A stretch of DNA of 40,040 bases from Acidimicrobiaceae bacterium (GTDB lineage: Bacteria > Actinomycetota > Acidimicrobiia > Acidimicrobiales > RAAP-2). Below are positions 17,342 to 25,013 of the stretch, in pieces (position 1 is the stretch's first letter; each line of letters starts with the position of its first letter). Under the pieces are notes generated by a model. That model was not told the DNA's origin. It was given only the letters and a program-made list of their open reading frames with translations, and made no database searches. Where the stretch lies: contig DAHUZS010000075.1 of NCBI GenBank assembly GCA_027315045.1, positions 1-40,040 of the forward strand, written 5' to 3'. The position numbers and the translations under genes are program-made.

Positions 17342-18593
17342 TCAGCCGGTCCGTTCCATGCTCCAACCGGAGACGACCAGCTGGTCAGCCTCGACCGTGG
17401 CATTCATCTGGATGCGGTAGGTGCCGGCTGCCGCTCCACCCGAGAGCGTCGGCTCGGTCGTGAGCGATGCCCCCGTGAGGTCGGTGCCGGTGACGACGAG
17501 CGCGGGATCGAAGAGCAGGTTGTTGCTGGCCACCGTCGCACCGGCGAGGCCGGCCGCGGCGTTGAACGGGACGGTCGGGGCCAACCGTGACCACCAGGTC
17601 GGCTGTCCCTGCTCGGCCGAGCGCAGTGCGGCGAAATAGAGTTCGAGGACCGCGCCTTCGTCGTCGAGGGGGGCCGTGGATTCCTCCCAGGCCCGGCTCG
17701 GTGTACCCGAGAGGCTCAACGAGCCGAGTGGGGCGGGGTTGTGGGCGAGATCCAGGCCCTGGGCGACGAGCGGCTGGGGCGCCGGAACGATCGGGGGGCG
17801 ACGCTGACCGGACCGGACGCCGCGCTGCCCGCGTAGACGATCCTCGACAACGTTGCGTCGACCTCGTAGCGCTGAGAGGTCAAGAACAGGGCATTGAGCG
17901 GATAGCACGTGACGAGCACGAGTCGTGGGGCAACGGTCTGGTAGATCGGCGAACCGGCGGTGATGACACTGTGGGCTCTGACCGCGTAGAGGAAGGTGCG
18001 GCACGGCGTCACCACCGAGAGGCTCGAGCCGACGGCGAGCTCATCGATGTGACTGAACCACGTGACGTCGTGCGCCACCAGCACGACCGTGCCCGATGTG
18101 CCGGGCCAGGAGCTCGCCGGAACGTGACCCGCGGCGACGCTCAGGACCGACTCGGTCGTTCCGTCGGAGACCGGCGCCTCGAGTCCGATCGATGGCGCCC
18201 TCAAGAGCGCGTAGACCGAAGGTCGGGCGCTCGAAGTCTGTGGGTTCTCGTCACCGGCGGCGAGCCCCGCCCCCAAAGGACCGACGGTGCTGCCGGGGGT
18301 CGCGCCGGAGGATCCAGGGGCGGAGCACCGCACTTTCCGGAGGCTTTGGCCAGGCTCACCGCGTGCTGCTCCTGATGGATGAGCGCGGCACCGGTCGCGT
18401 TCGAGTTCCAATAGAAGAGGTAGACGTGCGCGGCGATCGCGACCCCCGTCGCCATCGACAGGATCGACGCGGTGAACCCCAGGCGGCGCGGCCAGCTTCG
18501 CCGTGCCCTGGGCTTGTGCCGGGCCCGCCGTGTCCGATGCCGATCGATTTCCCGCCGCTCGCCGCTACTCAACACGAAGATCCAGGTCGTCAA
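17342..18593 (-). pseudogene. Second sortase with C-terminal extension, broken by two frameshifts
   Basis: Three minus-strand frames combine into one sortase. The first gives a basic leader and membrane helix, RRLGFTASILSMATGVAIAA, then SLAKASGKCGAPP. The second gives the catalytic domain: ALLRAPSIGLEAPVSDG, a His in VVLVAHDVTWFSHIDEL, and Cys-Arg in LVLVTCYPLNALFLTSQRYE, a class D-like active site. The third gives a 150-residue tail ending VVSGWSMERTG. Each frame change equals one missing base and can be placed in a G run on the plus strand: GGGG at 18317-18320 and GGGGGG at 17793-17798. Restoring one G at each gives a single protein of about 410 residues. It may be a recent pseudogene, a phase-variable gene or a sequencing artefact. 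The start could be the ATG at 18593 or GTG at 18575. Confidence 0.7.
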
Positions 18594-18626
18594 GCAGAGC
18601 CCTCTGGCGCGCGGACCTGGATCTTC
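18576..18626. repeat. 13-bp perfect inverted repeat
   Basis: GAAGATCCAGGTC at 18576-18588 and its exact reverse complement at 18614-18626 flank a 25-bp loop. A shorter CAC/GTG match extends the stem with a bulge. It lies between the 3' end of the PGI/PMI gene and the second sortase, both on the minus strand, and overlaps the sortase start region. There is no T-run, so a classical terminator is not evident; an attenuator, a protein site or a scar are possible. Confidence 0.6.
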
Positions 18627-18670
18627 AAGTGTGGCGCGCGAAGATGCCGAGGTGGTGGTTCCCGGGCGCC

Positions 18671-19765
18671 TCAGCGCATCGAAAGCTCGGAGCCCGGACT
18701 CGGCATCCGGAGGTATCCCTTCATCTCGTCGAGGACTGCAATCGGTCCGGGATCGATCCCCTCGCGCTCGGCGAGGTGCAGCGAGACGAAGTCACCGACC
18801 AACACCAGATCGAAGAACCTGGCGATCGGAGAGTCTCCCTCGGCCCAGACCGAGATCAGGTCACCGACGACCTCGAGCATCAACTCCGAGACCCACTCGA
18901 ACCGTCGGGCCACCTGCGAATGCTCGTCCGCGCTTCGGAGCTCGACGGCGGTCAGGACCTGACGGGTCATGTCCCCGTGCTGGGCCCAACCGGCAATCTC
19001 GTTGTGACAGAGCTCCGGCATGGCCGACCAGAACGCCGGAGCCTTGGCGTTCTCGTTAACCTGGGTCTTCCAACGTGAGGCCGCCACCGAGGCGAGCCCC
19101 TGGGCCCCGTGGACGAGCGGGATGGTCCGGTCGATCCGCCGAGCGAGCTCTCGGGCCGGACTCTCCGGGGAGACGAGCTGGTCCCGCCGGCGGGCGAGGT
19201 GTTCGAGCGATTGGTCGACCTGGTCACCGGCTCCGGGTAACAGCCCCAGGCGGTCGGCGACGACCAGGAGCGGCACCGCCATGGCGCCGATCGCCGCCCT
19301 CGGTTGGGGGATCCCCGCCGGGAGTTCGAGGATCGGGGCACCGTGCTCGCCGACCAGCCGGGCGAGCTCCCCACCACCGGTGATCGCCACCACCGAGGCA
19401 CCGGCGGCCAGGGCCTCTTCGGTGGCGGCCAGCGTCTCCTCGGTGTTTCCCGAGCAAGAGACGCTGAAGACCAGCGAGCGCGGACCGACCCAGGCCGGGA
19501 GCTCGTAGGCCTTCGTCGCCGTCACGGGGAGGGGACAACTTCGCCAGGCGGCGGCGGCGAGGACGTCGCCGGCAAGCCCGCTGCCGCCCATGCCGAGGAC
19601 CGCGATCGCTTCGACCCGGTCGCCGTCGGGCAGTCCCTCGAGGGCTCTCCCGGCCGCAAGCGCGCCGGCCATCTGTTCGGGGAGCCCAGCGGTGGCACCC
19701 CACATCGCCATGGTGTCGATGCCGAGCGGCGAGGGGAACCTTGCCACCTCCTCGGGCTCGTTCAT
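18671..19765 (-). CDS. Bifunctional phosphoglucose/phosphomannose isomerase
   Basis: A 364-residue SIS-domain isomerase of the bacterial PGI/PMI type (bact-PGI_C, PF10432), interconverting fructose-6-phosphate with glucose-6-phosphate and mannose-6-phosphate. The first SIS domain has VLGMGGSGLAGDV (56-68) and SVSCSGNTEETLAA (101-114). The second has NENAKAPAFWSAMPELCHNE followed by IAGW, with the catalytic His, and ends DPGPIAVLDEMKGYL. Its ATG overlaps the stop of the Trm112-like gene by 4 bp (ATGA), and a phosphomannomutase lies just upstream of that, so the operon supplies mannose-1-phosphate and GDP-mannose precursors for envelope glycans. Length and motifs are normal. Confidence 0.9.
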   Translation of the reverse strand: MNEPEEVARFPSPLGIDTMAMWGATAGLPEQMAGALAAGRALEGLPDGDRVEAIAVLGMGGSGLAGDVLAAAAWRSCPLPVTATKAYELPAWVGPRSLVFSVSCSGNTEETLAATEEALAAGASVVAITGGGELARLVGEHGAPILELPAGIPQPRAAIGAMAVPLLVVADRLGLLPGAGDQVDQSLEHLARRRDQLVSPESPARELARRIDRTIPLVHGAQGLASVAASRWKTQVNENAKAPAFWSAMPELCHNEIAGWAQHGDMTRQVLTAVELRSADEHSQVARRFEWVSELMLEVVGDLISVWAEGDSPIARFFDLVLVGDFVSLHLAEREGIDPGPIAVLDEMKGYLRMPSPGSELSMR

Positions 19766-20016
19766 CCGCCGGTGGTCTCGGCTGGCTTACCCGTCTCCTG
19801 AGCTCCCCCTGCCTCCGCCTTGGCCACCAGACGACGATCCTCCGCGTCGTCGACCGCCACCGCCTCGTCGATGAGCATGACCGGGATGGAGTCGACGATC
19901 TTGTAGACGCGCTTGAGACGAGGGTTGTAGAGGATGTCCTCGTCCTCGAAGTAGAACAAGGGGCCCTTGTCCTGCGGACAGGCCAGCAGCTCGATCAAGA
20001 GCGGATCCAGGGGCAT
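19762..20016 (-). CDS. Trm112-like / UPF0434 small protein
   Basis: An 84-residue protein starting PLDPLLIELLACPQDKGPL and continuing LYNPRLKRVYKIVDSIPVML, the pattern of the bacterial Trm112-like (YcaR/UPF0434) family. In eukaryotes and archaea Trm112 activates methyltransferases; the bacterial role is not settled. Only one Cys of the usual CxxC pair is visible (CPQD), so zinc binding may be lost. The ATG at 20016 has a strong Shine-Dalgarno GGGAGGA, and its stop is coupled to the PGI/PMI gene. Placement between PMM and PGI/PMI genes recurs in Actinobacteria as far as I recall. Confidence 0.85.
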   Translation of the reverse strand: MPLDPLLIELLACPQDKGPLFYFEDEDILYNPRLKRVYKIVDSIPVMLIDEAVAVDDAEDRRLVAKAEAGGAQETGKPAETTGG

Positions 20017-20038
20017 CGTCGTCCTCCCGTTCGTCTCG

Positions 20039-21397
20039 CTACTCCGTGCGCCCGACCACCAGGGCGAGCACCTCGGCCACGTGCCTGGCACACACGTCGT
20101 CGCTGCGCGCCTCCACGTTGAGGCGCAACAGAGGCTCGGTGTTCGATGGGCGCAGGTTGTACCACCAATCGCCGTAGTCCACCGTGAGGCCGTCCAGGTG
20201 TTCGATCGCCGCTCCCTCGCCGGCCACCCGCGCGGCGACCAGCTCGACCACCCGGGCCGGGTCCTTCACCTCGGTGTTGATCTCCCCCGAGTCGGCGTAG
20301 CGGCGGTAGGGGGCGAGGAGCTCCGAGAGCGGCTCGGTGGAGGTGCTCATGAGCTCGAGCACGATCATGGCGGCGATGATGCCCGAGTCGGCCCGGAAGT
20401 TCTCGCGAAAGTAATAGTGGCCGGAGTGCTCACCGCCGAACACCGCCCCGGTCTCGGCCATGACCGCCTTCACGTAGGAGTGCCCGACCCTGGTCTTCAC
20501 CCCCACGCCGCCGAGCTCGGCGATGGTCTCGGGGACCACCTTGGAGCAGATCAGGTTGTAGAGGATGGTCGCCCCGGGGTGCTTCGCCAGCATCGCGGCG
20601 GCCACCAGCGCGGTGGTGAGCGAGCCCGAGACCGTCTGGCCCCGTTCATCGACCAAAAAGACCCGGTCGGCGTCGCCGTCGAAGGCGAGCCCCACGTCAG
20701 CGCCCCGTTCGAGGACCGCCCGCTTCAGGTCGACCAGGTTCTCCTCCTGGATGGGGTCGGCCGGGTGGGTGGGGAAGGTCCCGTCGAGGTCGGGGTAGAG
20801 CACGGTGAGCCCGAAGGGCAGCGGTCGGAAGACCATCGGAGCCACCAGTCCGCCCATGCCGTTCGCGGTGTCGGCCACCACCTCGAGGGGCCGGAGCGAG
20901 CCGAGATCGACGAACGAGCGGACGTGGGCTGCATAGGCCTCCAGGAGGTCCAGGTGGTCAGGCTCGGGCCCGGGCGGGCCGGTGGGCGGCTCTTCGAGGT
21001 AGCCCACGGCGAGACGTTGGATCTCGAGCAGGCCGGTGTCCCGGCCGATCGGGCGGGCTCCGGACTGGCAGAGCTTGATCCCGTTGTAGTGAGCCGGATT
21101 GTGCGACGCGGTGAACATGGCCCCAGGGGCGTCGAGTGTGCCCGAGGCGAAGTACAAGAAGTCGGTCGAGGCCATCCCGAGGTCGGTGACCGCAGCCCCG
21201 GCGGCGCGGGCCCCCTCGGAGAAGGCTTTGGAGAGCTCGACCCCCGACGGCCGCATGTCCCGGACCACCAGCACCCGGCCCGCCCCGGTGAAGGTGGCCA
21301 CGGCCGCGCCGATGGCCCGGCAGAGCTCGGCATCGAGTTGGTCTGGATAGGTGCCCCGGACGTCGTAGGCCTTGAAGACGCCTGCAGGATCGCCCAT
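20039..21397 (-). CDS. Phosphomannomutase/phosphoglucomutase
   Basis: A 452-residue alpha-D-phosphohexomutase that interconverts hexose-6- and hexose-1-phosphates. The four domains are visible: AYDVRGTYPDQLDAELCRAI near the start, the phosphoserine loop TASHNPAHYNGIK with Ser98, the metal loop AFDGDADRVFLVDE with Asp240/242/244, the sugar-binding GGEHSGHYYFRE, and the phosphate-binding WYNLRPSNTEPLLRLNVEA. ManB activity is most likely given the PGI/PMI gene in the same operon, but PGM activity cannot be excluded. The ATG at 21397 is preferred over an upstream start at 21481, since the family begins at this point. TACGCT lies 9 nt upstream of the ATG without a Shine-Dalgarno, suggesting a leaderless mRNA. 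Confidence 0.92.
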   Translation of the reverse strand: MGDPAGVFKAYDVRGTYPDQLDAELCRAIGAAVATFTGAGRVLVVRDMRPSGVELSKAFSEGARAAGAAVTDLGMASTDFLYFASGTLDAPGAMFTASHNPAHYNGIKLCQSGARPIGRDTGLLEIQRLAVGYLEEPPTGPPGPEPDHLDLLEAYAAHVRSFVDLGSLRPLEVVADTANGMGGLVAPMVFRPLPFGLTVLYPDLDGTFPTHPADPIQEENLVDLKRAVLERGADVGLAFDGDADRVFLVDERGQTVSGSLTTALVAAAMLAKHPGATILYNLICSKVVPETIAELGGVGVKTRVGHSYVKAVMAETGAVFGGEHSGHYYFRENFRADSGIIAAMIVLELMSTSTEPLSELLAPYRRYADSGEINTEVKDPARVVELVAARVAGEGAAIEHLDGLTVDYGDWWYNLRPSNTEPLLRLNVEARSDDVCARHVAEVLALVVGRTE

Positions 21398-21406
21398 GGC
21401 GAACAG

Positions 21407-21412
21407 AGCGTA
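21407..21412 (-). promoter_or_regulatory. -10 box (TACGCT) of the phosphomannomutase operon
   Basis: On the minus strand TACGCT ends 9 nt before the ATG at 21397. It matches TANNNT and there is no Shine-Dalgarno, so the transcript is probably leaderless or nearly so. Confidence 0.4.
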
Positions 21413-21482
21413 ACCGAGGCCCGCAGGTGGAGACCCTCCCTCTCCGCCCAAGGCTCGGACCGGCGCACGAGGGCCCGCCAAC

Positions 21483-21488
21483 TACGGT
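21483..21488 (+). promoter_or_regulatory. -10 box (TACGGT) of the PPOX gene
   Basis: TACGGT ends 7 nt before the GTG at 21496, ideal spacing for a leaderless start. It fixes the start at 21496 rather than the ATG at 21427. It is divergent from the phosphomannomutase promoter about 70 bp away. Confidence 0.5.
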
Positions 21489-21495
21489 GGCGTCC

Positions 21496-21879
21496 GTGCT
21501 ACAGGACATCACCAAGGAACTGGCCAAGGCCAAGAACTTCGCCGCCCTCACCACCCTGTTCCCCGACGGTCGGCCCCAGACCAACGTGATGTGGGTGGAT
21601 GCCGACGACGATCACATCCTGGTCAACACCGAGGTCCACCGGCAGAAGTACAAGAACGTCCGGCGCGACCCCCGGGTCTCGGTCACCGTCATCGACGCCT
21701 CCAACCCCTACCACTACGTCGAGATCCGGGGCCGAGTGGTCGAGGAGATCCGGGGGGAAGTCGCCCGGGCCCACATCGACGAGCTCAGCACGAAGTACAC
21801 CGGCCGGCTCTATGCCAACCCGGTCGTGAGCGAGCGGGTCATCTTGAAGGTCGCGGCGGAGCGCGAACTGGCGCACTGA
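21496..21879 (+). CDS. PPOX-class F420-dependent oxidoreductase
   Basis: A 127-residue split-barrel protein of the pyridoxamine-phosphate-oxidase-like superfamily. KNFAALTTLFPDGRPQTNVM, then WVDADDDHILVNTEVHRQKY and KNVRRDPRVSVTVIDASNPY are typical of the actinobacterial F420-binding PPOX group; the carboxy-terminal HIDELSTKYTG also fits. Members reduce or bind F420, FMN or biliverdin, and the cofactor here is inferred from the family, not shown. The dimer-forming barrel is complete and of usual length. The GTG start is supported by the -10 box 7 nt upstream. No F420 synthesis genes lie in the window. Confidence 0.85.
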   Translation: MLQDITKELAKAKNFAALTTLFPDGRPQTNVMWVDADDDHILVNTEVHRQKYKNVRRDPRVSVTVIDASNPYHYVEIRGRVVEEIRGEVARAHIDELSTKYTGRLYANPVVSERVILKVAAERELAH

Positions 21880-22039
21880 GGACGAGCCCGGGCCGGACCG
21901 TTCCCCGCCGAGGTCTGCCCATCCCTCTCAGAACGGCCTTCACCAGCCAGAATTACGGAAAACCCTGACGACGGAACGGCTCCGGTGGTGGCCCACGTGC
22001 CGCTCGGGGCCCGACACCGTACGAGCAAGGAGCCGTCGG

Positions 22040-23284
22040 GTGACCTCAGCCGAACAGACGATCACGATCGCCACCAGTGACCACCGGCAGGCGTCCTGGG
22101 GGTCGAACTCGCAGATCGCACTGGCAGTCCTGGCCGGAGAGTGGCTCGCGGTGCTCCTCTACTGCCTGGCGACCCCACGAGGCCCGCACCGCAGCACCAT
22201 CGAGACGGAGGCGCTGATCAGCGCTTTCGTGCTGCTGGCAGCGCTGCCGGCGTCGTTCCGGATGGTGACCCGGAACGGGCGGAACTCCTATGCGCTCTCT
22301 GCCGCCCTCGCGTCGGGCCTCGCCCTGGCGGTCTGCGTCCACCTCGACGGCGGGATCCGCAGCCCGCTCTTCTTCCTCATCGCCCTTCCGGTGGTGGCAT
22401 CGGCGCTCACCCTGCCGGGTTGGGGTGCAGCGACCTGCGGAATCGCCGGGGCGCTCGAGTTGGCCGTCGTCTCGTTGGTCGACCCCAACCTCGGCCACTC
22501 CGGCAGCGAGCTGCTCGTGGGCGCCAGCCTCCTCTTCGGCGTCACGCTGGTCGCTCTGGTGTCGGCCCACTCCCGGGCCCGCCTCGAGTCGCTGAACGAC
22601 TCTCTGCTCGGCCAACTCGACGAGCTGGCCGACACCGACCCCCTCACCGGATGCCTCAACGACCGGGTCTTCACCGCCCATCTGGAGGCTGAGATCGACC
22701 GCTCACTGCGCTACGGCGAGCCGCTCAGTCTGCTCGTCGTCGACGTCGACGGGTTCGGGCAGTACAACGAGACCTTCGGTCACGCCGCCGGGGACGCGGT
22801 GTTGGTCGGGGTCGGGTCCCTGCTCCAGAACATGGTGCGAACCACCGACGTGGTCGCTCGCCTCGACGGCGACCGCTTCGCCGTGCTCATGCCCTCGACC
22901 TCGCTCGAGGACGGCCGGGCCGACGGCGCCGGGCAGGTGGCCAGGCGGGTCATCGCCGCGGTAGGGGCCTCCGACCGGCTCGGTATCGCCCTCAGCGTGG
23001 GGCTCTCCGCCCTCGACATCGACACCCCCTCGGCCGAGCGCATGCTCGAGGACGCCGAGACGGCTCTCGTCCAGGCCAAGAGGGAGGGGCCGGGAGGGAT
23101 CGCCGTGAACCCGCCACCGGGTGTACGGCTCATGAGCTTCGCCTCCGAGCCGGTGCGCGCCGCCTCGGACCCCGCCGGCCCCAACCCCATCCGGGCCCGC
23201 AAGATCTCACGGGCCCGGCGGGCGGTCTTGTGGTCCTGGAGCTCGACGACCCACCGCTCCGCCAACGGGTCGAACGGCCACTGA
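22040..23284 (+). CDS. Membrane GGDEF-domain protein with degenerate active site
   Basis: A 414-residue protein with five or six membrane helices (about 26-175) and a GGDEF domain (about 195-355). The domain has TDPLTGCLNDRVFTAHLEAE, SLLVVDVDGFGQYNETFGHA and GDAVLVGVGSLL, but the catalytic GGDEF is replaced by DGDRF at 276-280, with Asp for the first Gly and Arg for the Glu. The inhibitory I-site RxxD is retained as RTTD at 267-270, five residues upstream. It is therefore likely a c-di-GMP receptor or signalling pseudo-enzyme rather than a diguanylate cyclase. The final 45 residues are basic and disordered. The GTG at 22040 has AAGGAG at good spacing, so this gene is leadered. Bases 21880-22039 hold AT-richer promoter DNA and no gene. 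Confidence 0.88.
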   Translation: MTSAEQTITIATSDHRQASWGSNSQIALAVLAGEWLAVLLYCLATPRGPHRSTIETEALISAFVLLAALPASFRMVTRNGRNSYALSAALASGLALAVCVHLDGGIRSPLFFLIALPVVASALTLPGWGAATCGIAGALELAVVSLVDPNLGHSGSELLVGASLLFGVTLVALVSAHSRARLESLNDSLLGQLDELADTDPLTGCLNDRVFTAHLEAEIDRSLRYGEPLSLLVVDVDGFGQYNETFGHAAGDAVLVGVGSLLQNMVRTTDVVARLDGDRFAVLMPSTSLEDGRADGAGQVARRVIAAVGASDRLGIALSVGLSALDIDTPSAERMLEDAETALVQAKREGPGGIAVNPPPGVRLMSFASEPVRAASDPAGPNPIRARKISRARRAVLWSWSSTTHRSANGSNGH

Positions 23285-23322
23285 CGTCGACGCTCCGAGC
23301 TCGGCGCGCCACGCACTCGGGC

Positions 23323-23336
23323 CCGGGAGAACCCGG
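23323..23336. terminator. Weak hairpin between convergent genes
   Basis: CCGGG-AGAA-CCCGG forms a 5-bp stem with a stable tetraloop between the convergent GGDEF and UppP-like genes. There is no U-run on either strand, so termination is a guess from position. Confidence 0.25.
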
Positions 23337-23375
23337 TCAGCGACCCGACCTCATTGCTGGCTCGAAGCGTGGTGG

Positions 23376-24350
23376 CTAGAAGACCCCGAAGCGGATGATG
23401 GAGGCCACCCCGAAGAGGAAGCACCACGCAACGAAGGGCACCAGGGTACGGGTCCGGAACCACCGGCTGAGGAAGATGACAGCGATCAACGAGGTGGCCG
23501 CGGTGGCCAGCGTGCCGGCCAAGAGCTCCGGACGGATCCCGTGGCCGAGCGGACCCAGTGCGTCGCCGATCTTCAACGCTCCGGCAGCGAAGATCACCGG
23601 CGTCGACAGCAAGAAGCTGAAACGGAGGGCGTTCTGCCGGTTCAGTCGCCGGAAGATCCCACCGGTCATGGCCACACCCTCACGGCTGATGCCGGCCAGG
23701 AGCGCGAGAGCCTGAGCGGCGCCGATCACCGCGCTCGAGATCACCCCGATGAGCGAGAGCTGGTGCACGGCGGCGTCGTCGATCGCCACGATGTGAGTGT
23801 CGCGGAACCGTCGGCGACGCGGCGTGGCCTCGGTAGCGAGCGCCAGATGGCGCTGTCGCCGGGTCTGGATCTCACCGGCGGCCAGGATGCAGCCGTTGGC
23901 CATCAGGAATCCGGCGGCCGCGACCGGCTTGGCGAAGAGGACCCGGAACTGGTGCTCGAAGACCAGCCCCAAGATCCCCACCGGGATCGTCGCGATCACG
24001 ATCAACCAGGCCAGGCGCTCGTCGTCGCTCAGGTTGTGCCGATGGGGGATGGCGGTGAAGAACCCGGTGATGAGACGGACCCACTCTTTGAAATAGAAGC
24101 CGAGCAGGACCACGGCGGTGGCAAGGTGCAGGCCGACGATGAACGCCAGGTACGGGCTCTCGGCCTGGGACTCCTGCTTCACGAGCAGGGCCCAGGTGCC
24201 CCCGAACCACGAGGGGACGAGCACGGTGTGCCCGAGGCTCGAGATGGGGAAGAGCTCGGTCAGGCCCTGGATCAGGCCGATCACGATGGCCTGGAACATG
24301 TTCATCTTGTAGATGCCGACGTGGGCGGCGGCCACGAGCACCTGGGTCAC
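23376..24350 (-). CDS. uppP: Undecaprenyl-diphosphate phosphatase-like protein (UppP/BacA family)
   Basis: A 324-residue polytopic membrane protein of the UppP family, which removes a phosphate from C55-PP to recycle the lipid carrier of wall synthesis. The first active-site motif is IGLIQGLTELFPISSLGHTV, keeping the second Glu and the His but with Gln at the first Glu and Leu for the usual Thr. The second motif, AGISREGVAMTGGIFRRL, keeps the Arg but has Ala for Pro and Glu for the second Ser. FSFLLSTPVIFAAG follows as usual. A basic loop (TRRQRHLALATEATPRRRR) interrupts the middle. The GTG at 24350 has GAGGAG 6 nt upstream. It lies 27 bp downstream of the DedA gene, in the BlaI-M56 operon. 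It is a divergent but probably active UppP. Confidence 0.85.
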   Translation of the reverse strand: MTQVLVAAAHVGIYKMNMFQAIVIGLIQGLTELFPISSLGHTVLVPSWFGGTWALLVKQESQAESPYLAFIVGLHLATAVVLLGFYFKEWVRLITGFFTAIPHRHNLSDDERLAWLIVIATIPVGILGLVFEHQFRVLFAKPVAAAGFLMANGCILAAGEIQTRRQRHLALATEATPRRRRFRDTHIVAIDDAAVHQLSLIGVISSAVIGAAQALALLAGISREGVAMTGGIFRRLNRQNALRFSFLLSTPVIFAAGALKIGDALGPLGHGIRPELLAGTLATAATSLIAVIFLSRWFRTRTLVPFVAWCFLFGVASIIRFGVF

Positions 24351-24377
24351 GGTCGGCTCCTCGGATCGTGGCGGTCC

Positions 24378-25013
24378 TCAACCCGCACTGGAAGAAGTCT
24401 GCCCGAGTAGCTGAGCCCGGCGCCGACGCAGCAGCCACCAGGCGATGACCCCCACCGCCACCACGGCGATGGCGATACTCGTGTCACCGAACGCTGAGGC
24501 GACGTTCGACCAGTTGGCGGCGAGGCCGTAGCCGGCGCCCGCCAGGGCGAAGGTCCACGGCAGGCTGCCGAGCAACGTGAAGAGCGCGAACCAGCCGATC
24601 GGCATCTCGGCCACCCCGACCGGGAGGCTGATGAAGGTCCGGACGACCGGGAGGACACGACCGATGAGCACCGCCACCGCGCCCCGGCGGGCGAAGAAGG
24701 CCTCGGCCTTCTCCAGGTGGTGGCGGCGCACGAAGACGTAACGGCCGTAGCGCTCGACGAGCGGACGACCGCCGATCCGTCCGACGGCGTAGGCGATGAG
24801 CGCGCCAAGGAGGTTGCCCAAGGCGCCCCAGAGCGCCACGCCGACCAGGTTGACCGACGGGTGGCCGGCGGCCAGCAACCCCCCGGCCAGCGCCCCGCCG
24901 AAGAGCATGATCACCTCGCTCGGGATGGGGATGCAGGCCGACTCGAGCACCATGAGCCCGAACACCGCCAGATAGCCGTGGTGGAGGACCTGCGTGGTGA
25001 GCCAATGGGTCAT
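24378..25013 (-). CDS. DedA family membrane protein
   Basis: A 211-residue DedA/SNARE-associated family protein. Landmarks are VLESACIPIPSEVIMLFGGA near the start, LGALIAYAVGRIGGRPLVER, and the conserved FFARRGAVAVLIGRVLPVVR followed by TFISLPVGVAEM. Several membrane segments follow, with a basic RRRRAQ tail. Some DedA proteins have been identified as undecaprenyl-phosphate flippases, which fits the UppP-like gene 27 bp downstream. The ATG overlaps the M56 protease stop by 4 bp (ATGA), giving translational coupling. Substrate assignment to C55-P is inference from family and context. Confidence 0.9.
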   Translation of the reverse strand: MTHWLTTQVLHHGYLAVFGLMVLESACIPIPSEVIMLFGGALAGGLLAAGHPSVNLVGVALWGALGNLLGALIAYAVGRIGGRPLVERYGRYVFVRRHHLEKAEAFFARRGAVAVLIGRVLPVVRTFISLPVGVAEMPIGWFALFTLLGSLPWTFALAGAGYGLAANWSNVASAFGDTSIAIAVVAVGVIAWWLLRRRRAQLLGQTSSSAG

